NCBI GenBank assembly: GCA_002868955.1
Contig: PKTW01000047.1
Span: forward strand, 1-44,407
Origin: Desulfobulbaceae bacterium
GTDB lineage: Bacteria; Desulfobacterota; Desulfobulbia; Desulfobulbales; BM004
Direction: 5' to 3'
DNA: 44,407 bases
Positions 1 to 7,192 of this stretch are shown here, piece after piece. Position 1 is the stretch's first letter. Each line of letters opens with the position of its first letter. The position numbers were made by a program, and so were the translations under genes. The notes beneath the pieces were generated by a model, which saw only the letters and a list, made by a program, of their open reading frames with translations, had not been told where the DNA came from and did not search any database.

Positions 1-31
1 GCACCATGCAGCAATCGACCTCAACCAACAG

Positions 32-346
32 ATGCTGCCTGTGTTTCTGGTCTTAATGCTTGCAGCAGCAATTGCCTGGTTTTTTTTAAGCAACCGGCTC
101 TATACTGAACTCCGTCTGAACTATCCCCTCCTGTACGAAACATTTGGAAGCCCCAAGTTTTTCATGAAAAAAAGCCTGACAACAAACTTCAAGGTTATCA
201 GGTATATATTAAAGCATAATTTTGAGGCTGCAGTTGAGCCGGAAGTAATACGTTTGTGTCAGGGGCTACGATCCCTGTTTTACATTTATATAATTTGTCT
301 GACAGGATGCTTGATTATCTTACTTGATAAAACGGGTTGGATTTGA
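32..346 (+). CDS. UspB-like two-helix membrane protein
   Basis: A 104-residue protein with a hydrophobic helix at about residues 3-20, a basic cytoplasmic-type middle, and a second hydrophobic helix at about 80-98. The middle follows E. coli UspB (universal stress protein B) as I remember it: a YPLLYE segment matching DPLLYQ, then a conserved aromatic/basic stretch, then an E-VIRLCQGLR segment matching the EFIRRCERVR stretch. UspB is an inner-membrane protein linked to stationary phase and ethanol tolerance; its biochemical role is unknown. The ATG at 32 gives a UspB-like N-terminus, but I see no good ribosome site, and the frame is open to the window edge, so a longer start upstream cannot be excluded. 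It stands alone; the next gene is a decayed one on the other strand. Confidence 0.6.
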   Translation: MLPVFLVLMLAAAIAWFFLSNRLYTELRLNYPLLYETFGSPKFFMKKSLTTNFKVIRYILKHNFEAAVEPEVIRLCQGLRSLFYIYIICLTGCLIILLDKTGWI

Positions 347-403
347 AACAGCTGCTAATAATGACCGGAAGAAAGGGCCCATGGTATTTAACTCTTTGAA
401 TAA

Positions 404-956
404 TCAGCTCACTATGCAGTTTCGGCCTCTTTTCTTAGCCTTGTACAGGGCCTGATCAGCAGCTTTCATGACAGAAGTTGGTTTGGAGTGGCTGCTATCC
501 GTTTCAGCAACGCCGATGCTCATTGTCACGGACGCGGTTTTTAGGCTGCGTTTTGCCCCGATTTATTTTTTGGGGTGGATTTTTCGGTCGGTTTTTGTTG
601 CGCAATCCAAACTGGGCAGCCCCGATGGATTGCCGCAGTCTCTCCAGATGCGGAATCGCTTCTTCTTTTGATTTACCGGAAAAAACAATGGTTAATTCTT
701 CACCTCCGTAGCGATATGGTTTGCCACCACCCCCGACACGCCTGAGATGTGAGGTCACCATGCAGAGCACCTGGTCACCGACATCATGACCAAACCTGTC
801 ATTGGCATGTGCTGCTTCCATAACTGAGGCAATGATGATTAATCCCGCCCCACAAAAATAAAATATTGGATTTTGACCGTTGCTTTTAGCAATAAAGGCT
901 AGAAGTGTTGCTACAAGAACCCAGAAAAAACCGCGGACGATAGAATTTGTGCTCAA
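404..956 (-). pseudogene. Decayed membrane GGDEF (diguanylate cyclase) gene
   Basis: The frame encodes the end of a membrane domain (two hydrophobic stretches) followed by part of a GGDEF domain. Several lesions are visible. The segment holding the D-x-D-x-F-K-x-x-N metal-binding motif is missing, so the membrane part runs straight into NDRFGHDVGDQ. The signature reads RYGGEEL instead of GGEEF. A frameshift near 525-532, compatible with loss of two bases, ends the frame at 504; the correct C-terminus (MSIGVAET, then ADQALYKAKKRGRN) follows in another frame to a stop at 404-406. Upstream, the membrane frame stays open past the TTG at 956 as far as about 1000, where it stops inside a stem-loop, so the original 5' end is gone. 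No RxxD inhibitory site is visible. It cannot make an active cyclase. An intact GGDEF protein is present at 18805-19827. Confidence 0.8.
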
Positions 957-999
957 TAAGGTAATAAGAGTTGATAGATATAGTTTAGAAAAAAGAAAA

Positions 1000-1056
1000 C
1001 CTCACTGCATGATACTATGTTCAGGCGTCATGGGCGATGGAGGGCATGCAGTGAGG
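1000..1056. repeat. 12-bp perfect inverted repeat (stem-loop A)
   Basis: CCTCACTGCATG at 1000-1011 is the exact reverse complement of CATGCAGTGAGG at 1045-1056, with a 33-base loop. Read on the minus strand it is followed by a T-rich run (TTTTCTTTTTTC), so it could end a minus-strand transcript. It sits exactly where the open frame of the decayed GGDEF gene breaks off. A copy of a 16-bp repeat shared with stem-loop B lies 33 bases beyond it, at 1090-1105. Confidence 0.6.
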
Positions 1057-1089
1057 TGTAAATAGGAGGATGTACCTCATTTGTAAAAG

Positions 1090-1105
1090 TACCACAATGT
1101 AGAAA
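1090..1105. repeat. 16-bp direct repeat, copy 1
   Basis: TACCACAATGTAGAAA occurs here and again, identically, at 1379-1394. Each copy lies next to a long inverted repeat (1000-1056 and 1295-1364). Function unknown; on the minus strand it precedes each stem-loop, so it could be a promoter part or a protein site. Confidence 0.7.
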
Positions 1106-1294
1106 ATAACAAAAGAAAAAAGAGTATGTGAGAGTATTTTTTTTCGAGTCAAAATTGTGTGACAACTACACCAGGAAAAATGCCGTTTATTAGACACCAG
1201 GGGAATAGACGTTTTAATTAGCTCAGCGGGCAAGATTCCCGCGACATGTAAGAGGCGATGAGCTGATTTGCTTAGCAAAGTTCTTTCAAATAAA

Positions 1295-1364
1295 AAAGCC
1301 CCGGGAGGCTCCGCTTCAATTATGATCATTACTCTGGTTTTCATTACTGGAGCGCCGGGGCTTT
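1295..1364. repeat. Long GC-rich stem-loop B, terminator-like on the minus strand
   Basis: AAAGCCCCGG at 1295-1304 pairs exactly with CCGGGGCTTT at 1355-1364, and GCTCC (1308-1312) pairs with GGAGC (1349-1353) inside it, leaving a loop of about 36 bases. On the minus strand the stem runs into a T-tract (TTTTTT at 1292-1297), as in a Rho-independent terminator, although the loop is unusually long. With the promoter-like sequence upstream (around 1395-1420 on the minus strand) it could form a short RNA of about 75-100 bases. Confidence 0.55.
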
Positions 1365-1378
1365 ATGTAAAACAAATA

Positions 1379-1394
1379 TACCACAATGTAGAAA
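1379..1394. repeat. 16-bp direct repeat, copy 2
   Basis: Identical to TACCACAATGTAGAAA at 1090-1105. It lies 14 bases from stem-loop B. Confidence 0.7.
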
Positions 1395-1596
1395 TTGCAT
1401 GCAAGGAATTATTGTTTGCATTGTCCAGGAAAGAAGGAATTCACAATACGGTTTCTTATATGATATATTTGCCGAAGCACCATTTGGATCTCGTGGATGA
1501 TATGTATGATAGGTTCCCCAATAAAAAATATATCAGCCCCAAAATTTCTTTTGTGGGGCGCTTGGGCATACGCTAGAAAGCCACAGGAGGAAAGAA

Positions 1597-1695
1597 ATGT
1601 TTGAGGTTACAAAAAATTATAAGAACGATTCTCAATTATTCAAGTATTCTTTGCTGTTTAATGTGCTGGTAATTGAAATAAATTTGAATTTTTGA
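1597..1695 (+). CDS. Possible 32-residue small protein
   Basis: An ATG at 1597 follows an excellent ribosome site (AGGAGG at 1585-1590, 6 bases away) and opens a 32-codon frame starting MFEVTKNYK and ending in a hydrophobic/aliphatic stretch before TGA at 1693-1695. I recognise no family. The strong ribosome site in a gene-poor stretch is the only support; it may equally be the cut-off start of a lost gene. Confidence 0.3.
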   Translation: MFEVTKNYKNDSQLFKYSLLFNVLVIEINLNF

Positions 1696-1764
1696 AAGAC
1701 ATATTGCTACATAAAAGGGTCCATAGAGACTGAAGGAATGCAACACGTTAAGTCAGTCAGAAAT

Positions 1765-1800
1765 AAAAAAGGAGTAAGGCCAACCAGCCTAACTCCTTAG
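1765..1800 (-). terminator. Rho-independent terminator of tRNA-Glu
   Basis: AAGGAGTAAGGC (1769-1780) pairs almost perfectly with GCCTAACTCCTT (1788-1799). On the minus strand the stem is followed by a run of six T at 1765-1770. It lies 9 bases beyond the 3' end of tRNA-Glu. Confidence 0.85.
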
Positions 1801-1809
1801 ATTTTTATA

Positions 1810-1885
1810 TGGTGACCCCAACGGGGTTCGAACCCGTGTTGCCGGCGTGAGAGGCCGGAGTCCTAGACCACTAGACGATGGGGCC
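1810..1885 (-). tRNA. tRNA-Glu (anticodon CTC)
   Basis: The minus strand folds as a 76-base tRNA: 7-bp acceptor stem (GGCCCCA with TGGGGTC), D-arm CGTCTAGTGG typical of tRNA-Glu, anticodon stem CCGGC/GCCGG around a CTCTCAC loop with anticodon CTC, and T-arm GGTTCGAACCC. A discriminator A and an encoded CCA end it at 1810. It has its own promoter-like sequence and terminator, so it is probably a single-gene transcript. I saw no integrase and no duplicated tRNA 3' end nearby. Confidence 0.95.
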
Positions 1886-1903
1886 TTTTTATGGGCTCTC
1901 TTA

Positions 1904-1930
1904 AGTATATTATGCAGCCCTGTTTGTCAA
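1904..1930 (-). promoter_or_regulatory. Likely promoter of tRNA-Glu
   Basis: On the minus strand a consensus -35 TTGACA (1930-1925) is followed after 15 bases by TATACT (1909-1904). The start would fall near 1897, about 12 bases before the tRNA. The 15-base spacer is short for sigma-70. Confidence 0.5.
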
Positions 1931-1952
1931 GGATTTGTTGATGGATACAGTC

Positions 1953-2546
1953 TTAATCAACGTGCGCATCAAGTCCGAGGATAAAATTTTTTCCGGCCTC
2001 ACGAGCTTCAGCAAGTTTTTTCTCATATTTGGCCATATCTCCACGCTTATCGGGGCCGGTTACAAGAAAATCACCTCCATATTGCATTCCCATGGCATCG
2101 TAGCCATATTTCATGGTGAGAATTGCACCCTCAAAAATTCTGGCCCCCCGGGTTGCTGCTACAGAAATAAAAAATCCTTTGCGTTCCGGATTATCCACCC
2201 ATTCACCTTTTTTCTGCAGGAGTCTCTTGCGGTTCCAGAGAGCTTGGGTCCTGTCAATGAATGCTTTAGTCTGGGCGGTAACCCCATAGAAAAAAATGGG
2301 CGAAGAGACAATGATCTTATCGATGCTTATGATCTTTTCATATAATGGAATCATGTCATCCTCCACCACACATCTGCCGGTTTTATCACAGCCGCCACAG
2401 CTGATGCATGGCGATATTTTCAAATCGCAAAGCCTGATTATCTCCGGTGATCCTCCAGCCTGCCTGACACCTTCAAGCAGTTCCTGGGTCAGCACTTCAG
2501 AGTTTCCTTTTTTACGGGGACTTCCCAGAAACGCTAATACGTCCAT
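1953..2546 (-). CDS. NADPH-dependent FMN reductase / iron-sulfur flavoprotein
   Basis: A flavodoxin-fold protein of about 197 residues. The phosphate-binding loop GSPRKKGNS lies at residues 8-16, and SSPIFFYGVTAQTKAFIDR is the usual flavin-contact and helix region. Residues 47-59 carry a C-x2-C-x2-C-x5-C array, the spacing seen in iron-sulfur flavoproteins (Isf family), so a 4Fe-4S cluster beside FMN is possible; family members without a cluster also exist. It would pass electrons to an unknown acceptor in the cytoplasm. I prefer the ATG at 2546, because GGAG lies 9 bases upstream and it gives the normal family N-terminus; ATGs at 2564 and 2561 are alternatives. It directly follows malQ on the same strand, so the two are probably co-transcribed. 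Confidence 0.8.
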   Translation of the reverse strand: MDVLAFLGSPRKKGNSEVLTQELLEGVRQAGGSPEIIRLCDLKISPCISCGGCDKTGRCVVEDDMIPLYEKIISIDKIIVSSPIFFYGVTAQTKAFIDRTQALWNRKRLLQKKGEWVDNPERKGFFISVAATRGARIFEGAILTMKYGYDAMGMQYGGDFLVTGPDKRGDMAKYEKKLAEAREAGKNFILGLDAHVD

Positions 2547-2573
2547 GACATTTTTCTCCATCATTAATTGATT

Positions 2574-4091
2574 TTAAGGCAACCGGTTGTAAAAAACAGT
2601 CATGTCGAGTAAGCGCCGCTCAACTTCCTCATTCATAAAACGGGGCGCACAACGCCAGCGCCAATTTCCTGACTGGGTACCGGGTCTATTCATCTGACAA
2701 TCCTCACCAAAGCCCAGAATATCCTGCAGGGGGATTATTGCCAGTGCCGCTATCGAAGACATTGCCAGCCTAATAAATTCCCAGGAGATACGGCTGTCAT
2801 CATAACTGTTTAAATATCTACGAATACGATCCCTGGTGCTCTCTGAAAGTTTGTCTCCCATAAACCAGCCCAGGGTCGTGTTATTATCATGCGTACCAGT
2901 ATAGACTATCGTGTTTCTTTGTTCAAAGTTGTGAGGCAGATAAGGGTTTTTTTCATCAGATTCAAAAGCAAACTGCAAAACCCGCATGCCAGGAAATCCC
3001 AGCTGGTCCCGTATTTTTTCTACCGGAGGAGTTATAACACCAAGATCCTCTGCAATTATGGGCAATACTTTCAACTTGGCTTTTATACAGGTAAAAAATG
3101 ATTTCCCTGGCCCTTTTACCCACCTGCCTTTGGTCGCGGTCTTTTCTCGAGCCGGTATTTCCCAGAAAGCTTCAAATCCTCTGAAATGATCAATTTTGAC
3201 CAAGTCCATCAATGAAAAAATAAGTCTGAAACGGGCCAGCCACCAGTCGTAGAGCTTATTGTTTATTTTGCCATTGTCGGTTTTCCATTTATACACCGGA
3301 TTGCCCCAGCGCTGTCCTGTCTCGCTGAAGTAATCAGGGGGAACCCCGGCAACCTGTGATGGTTTCAGTGTTTGGGGATCAATTTTAAAGAGTTCCTGGT
3401 TGGACCAGACATCCGCACTGTCCAATGCAACATAAATGGGAATATCACCTATCAGGTAAATATTTTTTGCACGGGCGTATTCATACATCTTTTGCCATTG
3501 GGAAAAGAAAATAAACTGGACAAATTTATAGTAGAGGAGCTTGTCAGCATGCTGAGCACTGAACTGGTTGAGAGCCTCCAAATTTCTGCGGGCAGCATAA
3601 TCAGGCCATTGATACCAGGGTTTGCAATCAAACAGTTTCCTGTAACTCATGAAAAGGGCATAATCATCCAGCCAGTTTTTATGATTCTTACAAAACAGAT
3701 CAAAATCCGAAGTGTGGTCTGTTTTTATAAAATTGCTAAAGGCTTTATTCAGCGCGGCTTTCTTAAACATTGTTACTTTGTCATATTCTACTTCATATTC
3801 AGAAAAAATTGAGCCGTCTTTCAGGTCTTTAACCGAAAGATACCTGTCATTGACGAGCATATCCAGGTTGATGAGAAGAGGGTTGCCGGCAAATACCGAG
3901 CGGCACATGTAGGGAGAATTATCAAACGCTGTACTGGTCGGTCCAGTTGGGAGAAACTGCCAACAGCTTTGCCCGGAGGCGGCAAGAAAATCAATAAATC
4001 TGTAAGCACCGGGCCCCAGGTCTCCAATGCCGTGGTTGCCGGGCAAAGAAGTCAGGTGGAGTAAAATGCCACTGGTCCGTTTTTCAAGCAT
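2574..4091 (-). CDS. malQ: 4-alpha-glucanotransferase (amylomaltase)
   Basis: A full-length GH77 enzyme of 505 residues. It starts RTSGILLHLTSLPGNHGIGDLG, the typical amylomaltase opening. The catalytic residues are in place: the nucleophile Asp in KIDHFRG (about residue 300), the acid/base Glu in IAEDLG (about 345) and the third Asp in GTHDNNTTLGW (about 400). GDIPIYVA and the WGNPVY segment are also typical. It transfers maltosyl and longer glucan units between maltodextrins in the cytoplasm, in glycogen or maltodextrin turnover. The downstream flavoprotein gene follows closely. A near-consensus promoter lies about 160 bases upstream. Confidence 0.95.
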   Translation of the reverse strand: MLEKRTSGILLHLTSLPGNHGIGDLGPGAYRFIDFLAASGQSCWQFLPTGPTSTAFDNSPYMCRSVFAGNPLLINLDMLVNDRYLSVKDLKDGSIFSEYEVEYDKVTMFKKAALNKAFSNFIKTDHTSDFDLFCKNHKNWLDDYALFMSYRKLFDCKPWYQWPDYAARRNLEALNQFSAQHADKLLYYKFVQFIFFSQWQKMYEYARAKNIYLIGDIPIYVALDSADVWSNQELFKIDPQTLKPSQVAGVPPDYFSETGQRWGNPVYKWKTDNGKINNKLYDWWLARFRLIFSLMDLVKIDHFRGFEAFWEIPAREKTATKGRWVKGPGKSFFTCIKAKLKVLPIIAEDLGVITPPVEKIRDQLGFPGMRVLQFAFESDEKNPYLPHNFEQRNTIVYTGTHDNNTTLGWFMGDKLSESTRDRIRRYLNSYDDSRISWEFIRLAMSSIAALAIIPLQDILGFGEDCQMNRPGTQSGNWRWRCAPRFMNEEVERRLLDMTVFYNRLP

Positions 4092-4258
4092 ATCGATTTG
4101 GACAATTCAGTAAAGTTTAAAGAAAAGGGATTCCTGCATAATATCTAGAATATCCCAACAGGAAAAAGCTTATATTTCTGTAATAAAAAACAGAGGTGCC
4201 TTGTATCACAGAACTTTCGGTCTTATAAGTTTATAATTATTTTCCATATTGAAAACTG

Positions 4259-4288
4259 ACTATAGTGAAAGGTTCTCGTGTGTGTCAA
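4259..4288 (-). promoter_or_regulatory. Sigma-70 promoter for malQ
   Basis: On the minus strand TTGACA (4288-4283) and TATAGT (4264-4259) are 18 bases apart, matching 6/6 and 5/6 consensus positions. Transcription would begin near 4252, leaving a leader of about 160 bases before malQ. Confidence 0.65.
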
Positions 4289-4343
4289 GAAAATGGATTT
4301 TAAAATCAGCAATCAGGCTCTATGGCGCAACCGAGGCATCTAT

Positions 4344-4371
4344 TTGACAGCCTGATTCGATCAAATAAATA
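4344..4371 (+). promoter_or_regulatory. Possible promoter upstream of the sigma-factor gene
   Basis: TTGACA at 4344-4349 is followed after 16 bases by TAAATA (4366-4371), a weak -10. If used, the leader before the sigma gene would be about 240 bases. The 4092-4617 gap otherwise holds the malQ promoter and A/T-rich sequence without a gene. Confidence 0.35.
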
Positions 4372-4617
4372 CATTTTTTTTCATTTCATTTTTTGCTGAC
4401 GTGAGGTACAATTTAAAACTTTTGCGTTTTCTAGGTAAACTTGAGGCTCTGGGAGTCGTGAACGAATTTTGTCCGGATATTTTGTAAAGTATTAAAGAAT
4501 AATGCCCGAGACGCATTTTCTTGCAGGATAATCAATGTATCTTAAGGAAAATTCCTGGCGATTTTTCATGGGGTCCGTAATTCCACCATTTATGATTGAA
4601 TAGATTAAAGGGGTACT

Positions 4618-5976
4618 GTGTCAATGCTCGTAACCATTAAAGCTAAGTTACTGGATGCAGGAAAAAACGAAGGTTGTGTCTCATTTACTCTTTTAAATGA
4701 ACTGATTCCTGAAGATATAAAAGAGACAAGTATTATTGAAGAACTTTTTGATTTTCTTGCAGAACACAACATTGAAATAGTTTCCGAAGAAAAAACGGGC
4801 CAGAAGAAGACCCTTTCCGGTGATATCTGGGATGACTATAAAAAAAGTCCTGCAGGTACCCTGGCAAGAGGGAGGGATGATATAGCAGATGCCATTTCAT
4901 CTACTGATGGTGAAGACGAACCCCATGATCCTGAAGAGACCACTACGACCTATCTCCGGGAAATGGGACGGTTTGAACTCCTGACCCCGGAGGAGGAAGG
5001 AATTTACAGCCGCACTATCCGTGAGGGTTTTGATGCTATTATCCGTGCGATACGCGCGGATGACTCCGGTGTGCCAGAAATGAAAATCCTTATGGATCGC
5101 ATTGATCTTTGGGAAAAAAGAGATCCGTCTCTGAAGCCCAAAAAACAGCAACTCAATTACATGAAGGAGTCGGTTGCCCGCTGTGCCGTTAAATATCCTG
5201 ACATCAGGGAGCTATTTGAATTACATACAAAGATTGAGGCTTATGTGCGTTCCATCGAGGTTGCCAAAGATGAAATGATCCGGGCCAACCTGCGGCTGGT
5301 TGTCAGTATAGCAAAACGTTATATGCATCAGGGATTAACCCTGGCTGATCTTATTCAGGAGGGCAACCTTGGACTTATGCGGGCTGTTTTCCGCTTTGAT
5401 TATACCAAGGGCAACAAGTTCAGCACTTACGCCAGCTGGTGGATCAGGCAAGCTATTACACGTGCCATCCTTGATAAAACAAGGACCATTAGGCTGCCTG
5501 TCCACTTCCTTGAACTGCGCAGCCAGTTTTTCAAGGCATTTTACTCCCTTCTCAAAGAGTTGGGCCGCGAACCGACACCGGTTGAAATTGCCAAACAGAC
5601 TGAACTGCCAATGGACAAGATCCTTGCCATCCTTGAGGCATCCCGGGAACCGATTTCTCTGGAGACCCCCATCGGAGACGATGACAGCACCCTGGGGGAT
5701 TTTTTGGAGAATCAGGAATCTGTATCTCCCTACGAAGCTGTGCAGAACCGTGAACTGTCCAACAGAGTTAAGAAAATACTTTGCACCCTGAGTGAACGGG
5801 AGGAAAAAATTATCCGTCTCCGTTTTGGTATAGGTGAGAAGGCCGAATATACCCTGGAAGAAATTGGCAAGCGCTTCAATGTATCCCGAGAGAGGATCCG
5901 GCAGATTGAGAAAAAGGCTCTTAACCGACTGCGCCATTCAAGCCGCAGAGACAAACTGAAAAACTTTCTTGATTAA
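4618..5976 (+). CDS. RpoD-family sigma-70 factor, short form
   Basis: A 452-residue sigma factor with all main regions. Region 1.1 resembles residues 20-55 (LLNELIPEDI...NIEIVSE), region 1.2 is TYLREMGRFELLTPEEE, region 2 includes RLVVSIAKRYMHQGLTLADLIQEGNLGLMRA, region 2.4 is YASWWIRQAITRAI near residue 270, and region 4.2 is TLEEIGKRFNVSRERIRQIE near 414-433. Residues that read the -10 and -35 elements in E. coli RpoD (Gln and Thr of WIRQAIT, and RER..Q of 4.2) are conserved, so it should use RpoD-type promoters. The non-conserved region between 1.2 and 2.1 is only about 100 residues, which makes it much shorter than a usual proteobacterial RpoD. It could be the primary factor or a second, RpoS-like group 2 factor. 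The menaquinone genes follow 49 bases downstream. Confidence 0.85.
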   Translation: MSMLVTIKAKLLDAGKNEGCVSFTLLNELIPEDIKETSIIEELFDFLAEHNIEIVSEEKTGQKKTLSGDIWDDYKKSPAGTLARGRDDIADAISSTDGEDEPHDPEETTTTYLREMGRFELLTPEEEGIYSRTIREGFDAIIRAIRADDSGVPEMKILMDRIDLWEKRDPSLKPKKQQLNYMKESVARCAVKYPDIRELFELHTKIEAYVRSIEVAKDEMIRANLRLVVSIAKRYMHQGLTLADLIQEGNLGLMRAVFRFDYTKGNKFSTYASWWIRQAITRAILDKTRTIRLPVHFLELRSQFFKAFYSLLKELGREPTPVEIAKQTELPMDKILAILEASREPISLETPIGDDDSTLGDFLENQESVSPYEAVQNRELSNRVKKILCTLSEREEKIIRLRFGIGEKAEYTLEEIGKRFNVSRERIRQIEKKALNRLRHSSRRDKLKNFLD

Positions 5977-6025
5977 GAACAACGCTGCATTTTGATATAT
6001 ATGCATGCACATATGCTAATACATA

Positions 6026-7120
6026 ATGGATTACTTGATCAAAAACGCTGGATTAGGTGATATTCTAGAAAAAGTACAGGATGGTGAACGGTTAAGTTTC
6101 GCAGACGGCATCAGGCTTTTTGAAAGCCCGGATCTTCTGGCCATAGGTTACCTTGCCAACATAGTTCGCGAACGGAAAAACGGCAACAACACCTACTTTA
6201 TCTACAACCAGCACATCAACTACTCAAATATCTGTACCAACCTCTGCAAATTCTGCGCTTTTGGCAAAGACAGGGATTCTGACCTTGCCTATGAAATGAG
6301 CGTTGAAGATGTCAGGGGAAAGGTCCGGGAAAGACTTTCCGAGCCTATTACTGAAATTCATATGGTAGGCGGCATCCATCCTGATCTGCCCTATTCTTAT
6401 TACACTGACGTGCTCAAAGTTATAAAGGAAGAGAGGCCTGCCGTGCATATACAGGCCTTTACCTGTGTTGAGATAGCCCATTTGGCAGAAATTTCAGGGC
6501 TGGGATATGCCGGAGTTTTGGAGGATTTGAAAAAAGCCGGGCTTGGTTCCATTCCCGGCGGTGGAGCTGAAGTGTTCAGTTCACGAATCCGGCAGTTGAC
6601 ATGTGAGAAAAAACTTTCGGGCAGCGATTGGCTCGAAGTTGCAAAAACCGCACACAAACTTGATCTGCATACCAATGCCACCATGCTCTATGGTCACATT
6701 GAGTCCCTTGAGGAGCGCGTGGAACATCTTGACATGCTGCGCCGGGCTCAGGATGAAACAGGTGGCTTTCTGGCCTTTATCCCCTTGGCCTTCCACCCTA
6801 AAAATACGGAATTATCCAGTTTGTCCAGGACTTCGGGAGTTGATGATTTAAAAATGATTGCCGTGGCTCGCTGCTTTCTTGATAATTTCCCCCATATTAA
6901 AGCATATTGGGTAATGATTGGCCAGAAAGTGAGTCAGATAGGCCTTTCATTCGGTGCTGATGATGTTGACGGTACTGTTAAAGAAGAAATCATCACTCAT
7001 ATGGCCGGTGCGGAAACAGAGCAGGCCATGTCACGCGAACAACTCCTCAGGTTAATCAGGGAGGCAGGGCGCACACCTATTGAGCGGGACACTCTTTATA
7101 ACGTTATTAATTCTTATTAA
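6026..7120 (+). CDS. mqnE: Aminodeoxyfutalosine synthase (radical SAM)
   Basis: A 364-residue radical SAM enzyme with the CxxxCxxC cluster motif at C70, C74 and C77 (CTNLCKFCAF). The segments EIHMVGGIHPDLPYSYY, GLGSIPGGGAEVFSSRIR and TNATMLYGHIES are typical of the MqnE/MqnC/CofH group; assignment to MqnE rests on the shared context and on the neighbouring copy being the better MqnC. MqnE joins 3-enolpyruvylbenzoate (the MqnA product) to the adenosine part of SAM to give aminofutalosine. It is cytoplasmic and oxygen-sensitive. It begins 49 bases after the sigma gene and has no strong ribosome site; mqnC follows after about 70 bases. Confidence 0.88.
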   Translation: MDYLIKNAGLGDILEKVQDGERLSFADGIRLFESPDLLAIGYLANIVRERKNGNNTYFIYNQHINYSNICTNLCKFCAFGKDRDSDLAYEMSVEDVRGKVRERLSEPITEIHMVGGIHPDLPYSYYTDVLKVIKEERPAVHIQAFTCVEIAHLAEISGLGYAGVLEDLKKAGLGSIPGGGAEVFSSRIRQLTCEKKLSGSDWLEVAKTAHKLDLHTNATMLYGHIESLEERVEHLDMLRRAQDETGGFLAFIPLAFHPKNTELSSLSRTSGVDDLKMIAVARCFLDNFPHIKAYWVMIGQKVSQIGLSFGADDVDGTVKEEIITHMAGAETEQAMSREQLLRLIREAGRTPIERDTLYNVINSY

Positions 7121-7192
7121 ATATGTTTGTGTTGCAGCAGCAGGCAAGTTTTATCGCGCTGCCAAGTTATTTATCATAGTGCAAGAGATGTA

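Larger units (their letters stand above)
957..1764. other. Gene-poor structured intergenic region
   Basis: About 800 bases without a convincing gene. Besides the two stem-loop modules described separately it holds a nested inverted repeat (AGCTCA 1220-1225 with TGAGCT 1259-1264, enclosing GCGGG 1226-1230 with CCCGC 1238-1242) and a hairpin with GCCCC/GGGGC arms near 1535-1559. A 102-codon open frame (1268-1576) runs through stem-loop B, has no family resemblance and no clear ribosome site, and is not taken as a gene. A 32-codon frame with a strong ribosome site lies at 1597-1695. Confidence 0.5.

Noticed and set aside
1218-1265. tRNA D-arm-like TTAGCTCAGCGGG sequence
   Set aside because: No acceptor, anticodon or T-arm can be built around it; it is better described as part of a nested inverted repeat.
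1285-1345. Minus-strand short frame starting MKTRVMIII inside stem-loop B, suggesting an amino-acid attenuator leader peptide
   Set aside because: The run of Val and Ile codons is too short, the frame does not stop before the stem, and no biosynthetic gene follows on that strand.
1268-1576. 102-codon plus-strand open frame in the gene-poor region
   Set aside because: It runs through a long stem-loop, has no clear ribosome site and no family resemblance.
1765-1930. tRNA-Glu as an integration site for a genomic island
   Set aside because: No integrase, and no second copy of the tRNA 3' end was found in the window.
5335-5937. 200-codon minus-strand open frame
   Set aside because: Antisense to the conserved regions 2-4 of the sigma factor.
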